64,000 nt of DNA from UBA12481 sp012523435. GTDB taxonomy: Bacteria > Bacteroidota > Bacteroidia > Bacteroidales > UBA12481. The notes below the pieces were generated by a model. The model was not told where the DNA came from. It did no database searches and worked only from the letters and a program-made list of their open reading frames with translations. Position 1 is the first letter of the stretch; every line of letters begins with the position of its first letter. The position numbers and the translations under genes were made by a program. Positions 17,476 through 25,945 of the stretch are shown here, in pieces. The stretch covers positions 287,027 to 351,026 of the forward strand of contig JAQUCP010000001.1 in the NCBI GenBank assembly GCA_028686135.1, given 5' to 3'.

Positions 17476-18068
17476 CCCGATTCGTTCATCGCCGCATCTG
17501 TATTTACTGCGCTTCCAGTACACTGACGCCTGAACGGTTCATCGAACCTGCGCGCCGGCTGGGAAGGCTCTTGGCCAACGAGGGTATTGATTTGGTGTTT
17601 GGTGGCAGTCGCAGCGGCCTGATGGGCGTCCTGGCTGATGAGGTGATGGCCAGCGGGGGAAAAGCTATCGGGATTATGCCCAGGTTCATGACCGCCGTTG
17701 AGTGGAACCATCCCAATCTGAGTGAACTGATCCTGACAGATACCATGGCTCAACGAAAAGAGGCCATGATTGACCGGGTTGATGCCGTTGTTACCCTTCC
17801 CGGTGGTTGCGGGACCATGGAAGAGTTCATGGAAACCTTGAGCCTCAAACGATTAGGCCAATTCACCAAACCCATGATCATCTTGAACAGTTTTAGTTAT
17901 TACGATCCTCTGGTAAGTTTATTGGACTCCATGTTAGAGAACAAGTTTCTCGGAAGCAGGCACCGGGAGATGTGGCAGGTGGTTAAGGAGCCTGAGGAGG
18001 TTCTACCAGCCATTGAATCAGCGCCAGGATGGGAATCCGACGCCCATAATTTTGCACTGGTACGCTAA
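17472..18068 (+). CDS. LOG family protein (nucleoside 5'-monophosphate phosphoribohydrolase)
   Basis: This is a 198-residue Rossmann-fold protein of the LOG/TIGR00730 family. VFGGSRSGLMGVLADEV is the N-terminal glycine loop and LPGGCGTMEEF is the PGGxGTxxE signature. Known members hydrolyse AMP, other nucleotides or cytokinin nucleotides to the free base and ribose 5-phosphate. The four-base overlap with punA places it in purine salvage or nucleotide clean-up here. The 3' end overlaps the convergent lamin-tail gene by four bases. Confidence 0.92.
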   Translation: MTRFVHRRICIYCASSTLTPERFIEPARRLGRLLANEGIDLVFGGSRSGLMGVLADEVMASGGKAIGIMPRFMTAVEWNHPNLSELILTDTMAQRKEAMIDRVDAVVTLPGGCGTMEEFMETLSLKRLGQFTKPMIILNSFSYYDPLVSLLDSMLENKFLGSRHREMWQVVKEPEEVLPAIESAPGWESDAHNFALVR

Positions 18069-19723
18069 TCTCGTCTTACCCCACAAGCACTTTTCCACCG
18101 CCCTTTCTGACCGGATGGATGAACATACTCAGCTATCAAGAGGTATATTCCCTCCTCCACCAGTCGCCCCTGCTGATCCAAACCATCCCAAATCAGTGAG
18201 CCCGTTTTTCCCAACTGATTGAACGGGAAAATAACCCGAACAGCTTTACCGACATCATTAAAAACCGAAACCTGGGCAAACCAGCCCGGATCATCAAAGG
18301 CATATGCTATAACCACAACAGCTTGATCCTGATGATTCTGATTCCATTCTGCCTGATGAACTATGGTGAAAGGGGTTCCCTCGTTTTGCCGGGCGACCGG
18401 TCGGTTGGAGTTTATCCTTCCGGGCGTTGCCCCACCGCTTCCCGCAGAGGCCGAGAACCAATTAGTCTGATTCAATCCCGATCTCTGAAAATCAGCACGT
18501 TCCAAAGATATCCCCTTCTTTTCCGCCAGATATGGGTAGTGCCAATCGGGTGAATAGGAGATCTGATCGATGGTATCGCCGGTGGAGGTAAGCAGGAGCA
18601 GGCGGGCCTCTGAGTTAACCAACGTTGGCATATCGGAGCGGATTGCTGCGCAGGCCAGGCCTGGATCCGGCCAGGCCTGATGAAAAAGCCGTCCATTTCC
18701 GGTAAAAAGAGCATATTCTCCCGGCAAAAGTAAGTAAGAGCACTCCTGATCATCCGAAAACGAAACCACCTTTCCGGCAGTATCGGCGCGTGCCAGAAGA
18801 AGATCACCCAATTCTACGGTATGATCCGATAGATTGAACAGTTCGACAAACTCCACTTGTCCCGGAATTGGATCGAACATGACCTCCGAAATGACCAGAT
18901 CGCCGGCGACTGGCGGTTGAGGTAGAGCAAAAGAGATCGAAGAAGTTAGGGCTTTCTGGCCTGAGCAATCGAAGACTTCACCCTGGAGCTCAATAGAATA
19001 GGTTAGTCCAACCTCCACACCCTCGGGTAGTTCAAAAAACAGCCCCGGAAACCCATACATTGGTGATGGTATCATACTAGCAATCAGCTCACCCGGAGAA
19101 AACCTACAGCAGATTTCCTCATGGGCCTGAAGCGGAGCCAATCCTCCGGAAAAGAGCAGGAAAAGCTCCCCAGAATCATAACATCCGGCTCGAAGCAACA
19201 GCGGCGGATCCACATCGGGCAAGGCTAGGTTTTGTGAGTTGGCTCTTCCCGGCGTTCCGCCCGAAGGATCGCATGAAGGTCGCCAGGCCTCATCTGAGCA
19301 AGGCTTTGAATAATCGGCCAATTCCAGCGACCATCCCCCATTCTCCTTGATCAGGTCGTCAAAGCGATCGGGGGCATAAGAAACAGTATGCACCAGCTCC
19401 CTATTTCGGTTGAGCAGAGAGAGCCGGTCACCGGTGTTACGTAGAGCAGGAAACGATTCTATTTCTCCCACCTCACCAAAAAGACGAAAATGGTTAGTAG
19501 CCGACTGGCTACAGAGGATTAGGAAGCCGCCGGGTGGTACCACTCCTTTTTTTATCATCTTGACTGTCTGACTTTTAGATCCAACCACCCACATCCATCC
19601 GGTCAGGTCAACCGACTCATTCCCTGGATTATACAACTCAACATATTCATAAGCCGGTAATCCGACCGATGGATCCGGGTCGAACATAATTTCACTAATC
19701 AGGACCAGAAATATTAACAGCAT
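18065..19723 (-). CDS. Lamin-tail-domain exoprotein
   Basis: This is a 552-residue protein. Two lamin-tail domains are visible: ISEIMFDPDPSVG with YVELYNPGNESVDLTGW at the N-terminus, and VISEVMFDPIPGQ with FVELFNLSDHTVEL from about residue 275. Each ends in a repeat-like block (GGTPGRANSQN and GGATPGRINSN). The C-terminus, SLIWDGLDQQGRLVEEGIYL, is a FlgD-Ig-like strand set common at the end of secreted Bacteroidota proteins. Such proteins are thought to be surface or secreted, often with nuclease partners. The signal sequence is oddly short: only MLLIFLVL precedes the first lamin-tail strand, and a stop codon upstream excludes a longer form. Confidence 0.85.
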   Translation of the reverse strand: MLLIFLVLISEIMFDPDPSVGLPAYEYVELYNPGNESVDLTGWMWVVGSKSQTVKMIKKGVVPPGGFLILCSQSATNHFRLFGEVGEIESFPALRNTGDRLSLLNRNRELVHTVSYAPDRFDDLIKENGGWSLELADYSKPCSDEAWRPSCDPSGGTPGRANSQNLALPDVDPPLLLRAGCYDSGELFLLFSGGLAPLQAHEEICCRFSPGELIASMIPSPMYGFPGLFFELPEGVEVGLTYSIELQGEVFDCSGQKALTSSISFALPQPPVAGDLVISEVMFDPIPGQVEFVELFNLSDHTVELGDLLLARADTAGKVVSFSDDQECSYLLLPGEYALFTGNGRLFHQAWPDPGLACAAIRSDMPTLVNSEARLLLLTSTGDTIDQISYSPDWHYPYLAEKKGISLERADFQRSGLNQTNWFSASAGSGGATPGRINSNRPVARQNEGTPFTIVHQAEWNQNHQDQAVVVIAYAFDDPGWFAQVSVFNDVGKAVRVIFPFNQLGKTGSLIWDGLDQQGRLVEEGIYLLIAEYVHPSGQKGRWKSACGVRRD

Positions 19724-19729
19724 TGCGTT

Positions 19730-19737
19730 TATCTTTG
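19730..19737 (+). promoter_or_regulatory. Candidate -7 promoter element for asd
   Basis: TATCTTTG matches TAnnTTTG exactly and lies about 45 bases before the asd ATG. No clear -33 element is seen. Confidence 0.45.
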
Positions 19738-19782
19738 TGGGTTTGATGGTATAGATGGATTTTTAACCTTGGATTGGAAAAA

Positions 19783-20814
19783 ATGAAAGTTGCAGTTGTA
19801 GGTGCCACCGGGTTGGTTGGCAGTAAGATGTTACAAGTACTAGAAGAGCGACAATTCCCTGTCAGTCAACTAATTCCGGTTGCCTCTGAAAAATCGGTAG
19901 GTAAGAAAGTCATCTTTAGGGGAGAAGAACACCTTGTCAGGTCGATGGAGGAAGCTATTGCCATGAAGCCGGCCATAGCGATTTTTTCTGCTGGAGGCGG
20001 CACTTCGCAGCGTTGGGCGCCGGAGTTTGCCAAAGTTGGCACGTATGTAGTTGACAATTCCTCGGCTTGGCGGATGGATCCTAAGGTGAAGCTGGTGATT
20101 CCCGAGATCAATGCCGGAATGCTACGGCAGGGCGACCGGATCATAGCGAACCCGAACTGTTCCACCATTCAGATGCTGATGGTTCTTGCACCCCTGCATC
20201 GCATGTACCGCATTAAACGAATTGTAGTCAGCACCTATCAGTCTGTTTCCGGCACTGGTATTAAGGCACTGAGGCAGCTGGAGCACGAAGAGCGGGCCAC
20301 GGTTCTGGCCGTTGCGGGTCACCTACCAGCCGCAACCAATTCTATTGAGAAAGCCTATCCGCATACCATCTATCGGAACTGCATACCGCAGTGCGACACG
20401 TTTCTCGAGAATGGCTACACCAAGGAGGAGATGAAGCTGGTGAATGAAACCAGGAAGATTTTGGGCGACAATTCCATTATGGTTACGGCAACTGCCGTGC
20501 GGGTTCCGGTAACCGGCGGGCATTCCGAAGCTGTCAATCTTGAGTTCGAGCGTGACTATGATTTGGCTGAGGTACGTAAGCTATTGACAAACACTGAGGG
20601 GATCGTCGTATTGGACAATCCGGCTGCTTTTGAGTATCCCATGGCACTCTTAGCGCACGAGAGGGATGAGGTTTTCGTGGGGAGGATTCGCCGCGACGAG
20701 TCAAGGGATAATTGCCTTAATCTCTGGGTTGTATCAGATAATCTACGAAAAGGAGCAGCGACCAATGCTGTTCAGATTGCTGAGTATTTGGTAGCTGAAG
20801 GGATTGTCGAATAA
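19783..20814 (+). CDS. asd: Aspartate-semialdehyde dehydrogenase
   Basis: This is a 343-residue enzyme that reduces aspartyl phosphate to aspartate semialdehyde with NADPH, feeding lysine/diaminopimelate, threonine and methionine synthesis. VAVVGATGLVGSKML is the NADP-binding loop, and NPNCSTIQM contains the catalytic Cys126. VPVTGGHSEAVNLEF near residue 240 holds the substrate Arg/His region. The start is the ATG giving MKVAVVGATG; a TTG nine bases earlier is less likely. The stop abuts the end of the convergent serine-hydrolase gene with no spacer. Confidence 0.96.
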   Translation: MKVAVVGATGLVGSKMLQVLEERQFPVSQLIPVASEKSVGKKVIFRGEEHLVRSMEEAIAMKPAIAIFSAGGGTSQRWAPEFAKVGTYVVDNSSAWRMDPKVKLVIPEINAGMLRQGDRIIANPNCSTIQMLMVLAPLHRMYRIKRIVVSTYQSVSGTGIKALRQLEHEERATVLAVAGHLPAATNSIEKAYPHTIYRNCIPQCDTFLENGYTKEEMKLVNETRKILGDNSIMVTATAVRVPVTGGHSEAVNLEFERDYDLAEVRKLLTNTEGIVVLDNPAAFEYPMALLAHERDEVFVGRIRRDESRDNCLNLWVVSDNLRKGAATNAVQIAEYLVAEGIVE

Positions 20815-21975
20815 TCAGAAGAGCTCGCGCAGCTCTCTGGTATTGAATCGACTGGCTTTCAATGTATTAGAAAGAATAATAATCGTTCGCTTTTCACTCA
20901 GTTCCCGGATAAAATAGGTTCGGAAGCCTTTCCACCATCCGGTATGGTACACAACCGGGTTAAGCTCATCAGACACATCCAATCGCCAGCCAAGGCCATA
21001 ATTATCATTAGGTCGGAGGTCCTTATGCTGGGGCTCGAAAGCTTTTTTGAGGGTTTCTTGGCTGACCAGTTTATCGGTATAGAGGGCTTGATCGAGTTTC
21101 AGCAGGTCGAAGGCGGAGGCATAGACTCCCTTATCGCCCACGACGCCATTGAGAAAATTATTTTCGGCCACCAATCTAGAGGAGACATAACCCAGCACCG
21201 GGTTATCGTTTGATGGTTGAGCGGCCTTATTATAGATCATGGCATTTTTCATCTGTAGCGGCTCGAAGATGCGCTTTTTCACGAATGTTTCGAATGGCAT
21301 TTCCGAGACTCGTTCAACGATTGATGCTAAAAGGGCATAATTCGTATTGGAATAATTATATCGTCGGTCGGGCAGATAGTATCGTTTAGGAGAATGGCGG
21401 ATCATCAGGTGGATCATCTCCTCATTTGAGACAGCGCCCTCTTTATCAGTCCAGTAATCCTCGCAGAAGTACATATAGTTTGGCAATCCGCTCCGATGGG
21501 AGAGCAGGTGTCGGATGGTTATACCTTCATAGGGCAATCCGGGTAGATACCGGGTAATGGTATCATCAACAGATAGTTTCTTTTCCTCTTCCAGGATCAG
21601 GACAGCCAAAGCTGTTATTGGCTTTGACACGGAGGCGAGCTGGAAGGATGATTCCAGCGACAGGGAATCTTTTTGTTGGAGGTTGCAGTAACCGTAAGCT
21701 TTAGCGAAGACGATTTCGCCATTTTCGGCGAAGAGGACGGTGCCATTGAATCCGGCGCGATTCATTCGCTCGAAATAGGTGCTGAGATTATCGGTGATTT
21801 CGGCTCTTTCGGGCGTTAGTTCAGCATAAATTGGGAAATTAGCGAAGTAAGGATCGTCGGGTTCTGCCTGGCCGCCGCTGCTTTGGTAACGCACACAGGC
21901 TGGCGGGGCGAGAAGTGCTGCCAGGAGGATAAAGGCGACTGTACGAAGAATAGGTTTAATAGAGGAAAGTGTCAT
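20815..21975 (-). CDS. Serine hydrolase, beta-lactamase class C / DD-peptidase-like lipoprotein
   Basis: This protein is 386 residues from the ATG giving MTLSSIKPILRT. A hydrophobic stretch ends in LLAPPAC, a plausible lipobox, so it is probably an outer-membrane or periplasmic lipoprotein. LASVSKPIT provides the SxxK catalytic serine and lysine, RHLLSHRSGLPNY is a conserved follow-on, and YNYSNTNYALL provides the YxN motif. Family members are esterases, peptidases or beta-lactamases; the substrate is unknown. Another ATG 39 bases upstream would add a 13-residue tail before the signal peptide. The start overlaps the 3' end of hflX by about 20 bases, so the two may be coupled. Confidence 0.87.
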   Translation of the reverse strand: MTLSSIKPILRTVAFILLAALLAPPACVRYQSSGGQAEPDDPYFANFPIYAELTPERAEITDNLSTYFERMNRAGFNGTVLFAENGEIVFAKAYGYCNLQQKDSLSLESSFQLASVSKPITALAVLILEEEKKLSVDDTITRYLPGLPYEGITIRHLLSHRSGLPNYMYFCEDYWTDKEGAVSNEEMIHLMIRHSPKRYYLPDRRYNYSNTNYALLASIVERVSEMPFETFVKKRIFEPLQMKNAMIYNKAAQPSNDNPVLGYVSSRLVAENNFLNGVVGDKGVYASAFDLLKLDQALYTDKLVSQETLKKAFEPQHKDLRPNDNYGLGWRLDVSDELNPVVYHTGWWKGFRTYFIRELSEKRTIIILSNTLKASRFNTRELRELF

Positions 21976-23155
21976 ATGGGTATCGTGCGGCATGAATCTC
22001 CCTGACTTTGTCATAAAGTAACTGTTTTAACTGCTCCAGATTAGTTTTTTGTTTTGCGGAGATAAAAATACAAGGATTATTGTTTTTTGCCATCCAGGAG
22101 TTCATCAAATCCTCCAGGCTAAAATTTTCGCGGCGGATCGGAGTGAGGTCGTCGGGATCTTTTTCCTCGTAGGTAAAAGCATCTATCTTATTGAATATAA
22201 GAATAGTGGGTTTATCTCCTGAACCCAGCTCGACCAAAGTTTGTTCGACCACACTGATTTGTTCTTCGAATCCTGGGTGAGAAATATCGACTACATGGAG
22301 GAGGATATCGGATTCTCTCACTTCGTCAAGAGTACTTTTGAAAGATTCGACGAGGTGGTGTGGCAGTTTGCGGATAAAACCCACGGTATCGCTGAGCAGG
22401 AATGGAAGGTTTTCGATGACCACTTTACGGGTGGTGGTATCGAGGGTTGCGAAGAGTTTATTTTCGGCGAAGACTTCGGATTTACTAACGAGGTTCATCA
22501 GGGTAGATTTTCCCACGTTGGTGTAACCTACCAGGGCGACTCTGACCAGTTTCCCGCGGTTTTTCCGCTGGGTTGCCATTTGGAGGTCGATTTTCTTGAG
22601 TTCTTCGCGAAGGCGGGCGATTCGTTCGCGGATGATACGGCGGTCGGTTTCGATTTCGCGTTCACCGGGACCGCGCATTCCGATTCCTCCTCGTTGCCGT
22701 TCAAGGTGTGTCCACATTCCCGCCAGGCGGGGCAGGATATAGAGGTATTGAGCCAGCTCCACCTGGACTTTTGCATAGGCTGTCTGGGCACGGCTAGCGA
22801 AGATATCGAGGATAAGGTTGGTCCGGTCGAGCACTTTTATTTTGAAGAATCCCTCGATATTTCGGAGCTGGGTAGGGGTCAGGTCGTCGTCGAAGATGAT
22901 CAGATCGATCGCATGATCTTCGATATAGGTCATGATTTCCTCCATCTTCCCTTTACCGATGAGGGTTGCCGGGTTTGGATCCTCCATTCGTTGGATGAAG
23001 CGGGTGAGGATCGTAGCGCCGGCGGTATTAGCGAGGAACTCCAGTTCATCGAGGTAATCGGTAACCGTTCTGATGTCTTGGTTTTTCCGGACCACTCCAA
23101 TCAGGAGTGCTCGTTCGCCCCGTGAAAGTTCTTTGTCGATCAATCCAGCTGTCAT
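21956..23155 (-). CDS. hflX: GTPase HflX
   Basis: This is a 399-residue ribosome-associated GTPase that splits stalled 70S ribosomes under stress. The N-terminal domain contains DLIIFDDDLTPTQLRN and a glycine-rich segment RQRGGIGMRGPGEREIETD. The G domain follows, with VALVGYTNVGKSTLM (G1), DTVGF (G3) and IFNKID (G4). The C-terminus is short (REIHAARYPYDTFLY). It is followed closely by the serine-hydrolase gene and preceded by the tonB terminator. Confidence 0.96.
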   Translation of the reverse strand: MTAGLIDKELSRGERALLIGVVRKNQDIRTVTDYLDELEFLANTAGATILTRFIQRMEDPNPATLIGKGKMEEIMTYIEDHAIDLIIFDDDLTPTQLRNIEGFFKIKVLDRTNLILDIFASRAQTAYAKVQVELAQYLYILPRLAGMWTHLERQRGGIGMRGPGEREIETDRRIIRERIARLREELKKIDLQMATQRKNRGKLVRVALVGYTNVGKSTLMNLVSKSEVFAENKLFATLDTTTRKVVIENLPFLLSDTVGFIRKLPHHLVESFKSTLDEVRESDILLHVVDISHPGFEEQISVVEQTLVELGSGDKPTILIFNKIDAFTYEEKDPDDLTPIRRENFSLEDLMNSWMAKNNNPCIFISAKQKTNLEQLKQLLYDKVREIHAARYPYDTFLY

Positions 23156-23179
23156 ATATCTATTACCCTGTAAATCAGA

Positions 23180-23214
23180 TATTAAAAAAGGCTGCCTTTA
23201 GGAGCAGCCTTTCC
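23180..23214 (-). terminator. Intrinsic terminator downstream of tonB
   Basis: Read on the minus strand, AAGGCTGC and GCAGCCTT form an 8-bp stem followed by a run of seven T. It sits between the tonB stop and hflX, which separates the two transcripts. Confidence 0.85.
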
Positions 23215-23231
23215 CTTTATGAATGAACTAC

Positions 23232-23921
23232 TTAATTGAGAATGAATCGAATTGGGATAGAGAAAGATACGTTAACCGGTTTCCCGCGTTGTTTACCTGG
23301 TTCCCATTTAGGGGCAGCTTTCAGGGCCCGGATTACTTCTTCATCCAGAGATGGGTCAACGGAACGGAGAATACTGATATTGGTAAGTTCTCCACGGCGG
23401 TTGATTACGAAGCTGACATAGACGATACCACTGATCCCGTTTTCCAGGGCGAGTTGTGGGTATGTCACGTTCTTTTGGATGTAAGCACGGAAAGCTTCGA
23501 TTCCTTCTCCCTGGAACTGCGGCATGGTCTCTACGATATAGAAAACCTCCACATCTTCCTCCTCTTCTTCCTTATTTCCGATGACGTCAGCGATTTGAAT
23601 AGCGTCATCTTGGTTAGCGTCGAAAGATTCAAAGTCAAGCTCATCGGTCAGCTCAATATCATCTTCCACGATATTCAGGTCAATGATGACGGTTTTTGGT
23701 TTTGGAGGATCCTGTGGTTTTTGGAGCTCCTGACGGGTGATCGGGATAATCTCCTCTTCACCTTGTACATCACGGATAGCCTGAATATTTGCCGTTCTCA
23801 AATCCTCTTTAGTGTATTCGAAGGCGGCCAGCGTTAGGGCTAATGCAATGACCAGCCCGATCTCGATGAAGAGTCCTTTCTTCGTCTCAAGGTTTGCCCG
23901 ATCTGTTTTCTTTGGTACCAT
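23232..23921 (-). CDS. Energy transducer TonB
   Basis: This is a 229-residue protein. MVPKKTDRANLETKKGLFIE is a short cytoplasmic tail, followed by one membrane helix (IGLVIALALTLAAFEY). A periplasmic linker contains PQDPPKPKTV and an acidic stretch. The C-terminal TonB domain (YPQLALENGISGIVYVSFVI, ending in VNVSFSIPIRFIL) contacts TonB-dependent receptors to pass on the proton-motive force. This form with little proline is typical of Bacteroidota. The start at 23921 is chosen because an exact -7 element (TACCTTTG, minus strand, 23977-23970) lies inside any longer frame. No ExbB/ExbD genes are adjacent. Confidence 0.92.
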   Translation of the reverse strand: MVPKKTDRANLETKKGLFIEIGLVIALALTLAAFEYTKEDLRTANIQAIRDVQGEEEIIPITRQELQKPQDPPKPKTVIIDLNIVEDDIELTDELDFESFDANQDDAIQIADVIGNKEEEEEDVEVFYIVETMPQFQGEGIEAFRAYIQKNVTYPQLALENGISGIVYVSFVINRRGELTNISILRSVDPSLDEEVIRALKAAPKWEPGKQRGKPVNVSFSIPIRFILN

Positions 23922-23969
23922 CAGAATAAATTTTTGAGGTGATAAAAGTATGAATTCTCCAAACAATAT

Positions 23970-23977
23970 CAAAGGTA
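23970..23977 (-). promoter_or_regulatory. Candidate -7 promoter element for tonB
   Basis: The minus strand reads TACCTTTG, an exact TAnnTTTG match, about 50 bases upstream of the tonB ATG. No -33 match is evident. Confidence 0.45.
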
Positions 23978-24170
23978 TTCCGGCATCACTTTTTCAGGGA
24001 TTATTCTGTACCCTGAGTTGTAGCCCTATGACCTTCAACTACATAGTTTTACGTTGGGATTAGATGGTTTGTTGTGCTGACAACCAGCTAGTTTGACACG
24101 GTTATGAAAAAATTCTACCCGGTGTCATCGGGATGAAACAAAAAAACATCTATTTTAGCAGTCCGATTTT

Positions 24171-24244
24171 GGGGGCGTAGCTCAGTTGGCTAGAGCGTTT
24201 GACTGGCAGTCAAGAGGTCGACGGTTCGATTCCGTTCGTCTCCA
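24171..24244 (+). tRNA. tRNA-Ala (anticodon GGC)
   Basis: The acceptor strands GGGGGCG and CGTCTCC pair over seven positions. They include G3-U70, the alanine identity element. The D-arm GCTC/GAGC, anticodon stem TTTGA/TCAAG with loop CTGGCAG (U33 then GGC), and T-arm GACGG/CCGTT are all formed. The discriminator is A; CCA is not encoded. About 250 bases separate it from the divergent tonB gene, and I see nothing else in that stretch. The FISUMP lipoprotein gene converges on it from the other side. Confidence 0.95.
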
Positions 24245-24263
24245 CGGTGAAAATCAGCCTATT

Positions 24264-24974
24264 TTACTCATCTCTGAGGCAGCGAACGGAGAAGCCTCCC
24301 TTGAATGCACCGTTCATCCGATCCACCATTGATCCACCGTAAAAGATGCTACGCAGCAAGCCGTAAGAGCCATTAGCCTCGGTTGACGACCAGAAGTAGG
24401 CATAATCAGTCAAACCAGCAAACTCATTATATTGACTCCGGTAACCACCAGGCAGGGCACTGAAACCACTACTGTTATTTGTAGTCCGTGCATTCCCCGG
24501 AGCACCCTCAAAATCGGAGCTGGTCCATTCGGAGGTTGAAGCCATCGACTTGGCAATATCGGATCCGTCTCCCTCAAATCCATATCCATTTTCCTCAAGA
24601 TAATCGGTTAAAACTGACCATTCCAGATCACTCGGCAAATGCCAGCCCGCCGGGCAAGCCGATAAAGCAGCCTCCCGGTTATAAAGTACACCGTAGGTGG
24701 CATAATTTGGCAACGCCTTAGCATCATCTACACTAGTACCCTCATAATCATAGACATAATAGTGCTTCTCCGAGTCTGCACCAACATCAGCCGGACTGAC
24801 TGCCGGGAGGTAAGCCAAGTTCTCCGCCATCCAGAGCTGCGAACCAATCTTGACTGTCTGGTAAATATTCCCATCACGCTCATCCTTGAATGACTCCTCG
24901 TCAGGCAGTTCAGGATCACAGCTGCTAAGTACTAAAGCCGGCAACAGAACAAAAAACAATAACACTTTTTTCAT
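24264..24974 (-). CDS. FISUMP-domain lipoprotein
   Basis: This is a 236-residue protein with a lipoprotein signal peptide (MKKVLLFFVLLPALVLSSC). The mature part shows the Fibrobacter succinogenes major paralogous domain: VKIGSQLWMAENLAYLP, CPAGWHLPSDLEWSVLTDYL, SGFSALPGGYR, YFWSSTE, and a terminal GFSVRCLRD. The fold is related to C-type-lectin/formylglycine-like domains. These proteins are surface-exposed in Bacteroidota and Fibrobacterota; their role is unknown. A minus-strand -7 element (TAAGTTTG, 25037-25030) lies about 55 bases before the ATG. Together with tRNA-Ala and the AT-rich FkbM gene it may belong to an acquired patch. Confidence 0.9.
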   Translation of the reverse strand: MKKVLLFFVLLPALVLSSCDPELPDEESFKDERDGNIYQTVKIGSQLWMAENLAYLPAVSPADVGADSEKHYYVYDYEGTSVDDAKALPNYATYGVLYNREAALSACPAGWHLPSDLEWSVLTDYLEENGYGFEGDGSDIAKSMASTSEWTSSDFEGAPGNARTTNNSSGFSALPGGYRSQYNEFAGLTDYAYFWSSTEANGSYGLLRSIFYGGSMVDRMNGAFKGGFSVRCLRDE

Positions 24975-25029
24975 CTTGACATTTCTTTGGTTACAGGTTA
25001 AGAACTGAGTTATTGAGATAATCTCAGGT

Positions 25030-25037
25030 CAAACTTA
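25030..25037 (-). promoter_or_regulatory. Candidate -7 promoter element for the FISUMP gene
   Basis: The minus strand reads TAAGTTTG, matching TAnnTTTG. No -33 element is clear. Confidence 0.4.
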
Positions 25038-25089
25038 TCCAATTCTGCATAAATACTAAAATCCAGCTCTGGGAACATTGGTTAAACGC

Positions 25090-25097
25090 TATCTTTG
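25090..25097 (+). promoter_or_regulatory. Candidate -7 promoter element for the FkbM methyltransferase
   Basis: TATCTTTG matches TAnnTTTG and lies 19 bases before the GTG start. No -33 element is clear. Confidence 0.45.
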
Positions 25098-25116
25098 ATT
25101 CAGAAATTTTTTTAAG

Positions 25117-25788
25117 GTGAAAAAAGTAATAAAATCCATATCATCAGTAGTTCATCTGCGTATTAAACAAGGTCCTCTGGAAAAGTATCGCTTTATCGCA
25201 GCTAGTGGTTTATCGTTTATACGGGGGACTTATGAACAACCCACTGTGGCATTCCTTGAACAACATGTTAAGAACTCTTCTTGCTGCTATGATATTGGAG
25301 GCCATGTTGGTTATCTGAGTTTAGTATTATCAAAACTGGTTGGAAAAGATGGTACCGTTTACGTTTTCGAGCCTAGACCTATCAATATCAACTATATTAA
25401 TCGCCATATTAAGCTTAATAAAATCCTTAATATAAAACTGCTTGGGATTGGCATTAGTGATTTTACTGGGGAATCAACCTTTTATGACAAAGGAGGAACC
25501 GGTACTGGCAAGATTTCCGATAAAGGATCTCTTACCATTAGAGTAAATTCTCTAGATAAGCTACATGAAGATAAAGCAATTGCCCCTCCAGACTTAATCA
25601 AGATGGATATTGAAGGAGAAGAGTTTAAAGCCTTGTGTGGTTCAAGGGAATTACTAAAAACTTATAAGCCAATCTTAGTTATTTCGACTCATAGCCAAAC
25701 AATTCATGATTCGTGCCTAAATTTTGTCAGAGACCTTGGGTATTCAAAAGTTGAAGAGATTAAAGGAGGATTTACTGCACTCTTTTGA
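25117..25788 (+). CDS. FkbM family methyltransferase
   Basis: This is a 223-residue SAM-dependent methyltransferase starting with GTG. CYDIGGHVGYLSLVL is the SAM loop, VYVFEPRPININYI the motif II acidic end, and PDLIKMDIEGEEFKAL the FkbM hallmark. Family members O-methylate sugars and secondary metabolites. The gene stands alone, without neighbouring glycan genes. Its base composition is clearly more AT-rich than its surroundings: the 60 bases at 25381-25440 contain only about 13 G or C. That fits recent acquisition. Confidence 0.88.
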   Translation: MKKVIKSISSVVHLRIKQGPLEKYRFIAASGLSFIRGTYEQPTVAFLEQHVKNSSCCYDIGGHVGYLSLVLSKLVGKDGTVYVFEPRPININYINRHIKLNKILNIKLLGIGISDFTGESTFYDKGGTGTGKISDKGSLTIRVNSLDKLHEDKAIAPPDLIKMDIEGEEFKALCGSRELLKTYKPILVISTHSQTIHDSCLNFVRDLGYSKVEEIKGGFTALF

Positions 25789-25901
25789 TAAAGGGAAAGG
25801 CTGAACTAGTCAAATTTTCGAACCGTTCACTGAAAACCAATACACAAAACATAAAAATTTTGGGACATGGATTTCTGTGATAAAATTGTAATTTCAGCCC
25901 T

Positions 25902-25909
25902 TATTTTTG
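25902..25909 (+). promoter_or_regulatory. Candidate -7 promoter element for hppA
   Basis: TATTTTTG matches TAnnTTTG and lies 36 bases before the hppA ATG. Confidence 0.45.
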
Positions 25910-25945
25910 TTGCCTAATGAAATTAACTAGATAAAAACTAAACAT

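Noticed and set aside
17235..17753. Open frame of 172 codons on the minus strand across punA and the LOG gene
   Set aside because: Antisense to two well-supported genes, low-complexity translation, no motifs.
22241..23125. Long open frame (294 codons) on the plus strand
   Set aside because: It lies wholly antisense to hflX, which has all GTPase motifs. Its protein has no recognisable domain and its length follows from the codon use of hflX.
24171..24244. tRNA-Gly(GCC) or tRNA-Cys(GCA) reading of the second tRNA
   Set aside because: Only the GGC anticodon places a U at position 33 with a proper seven-base loop, and the acceptor has G3-U70, the alanine identity pair.
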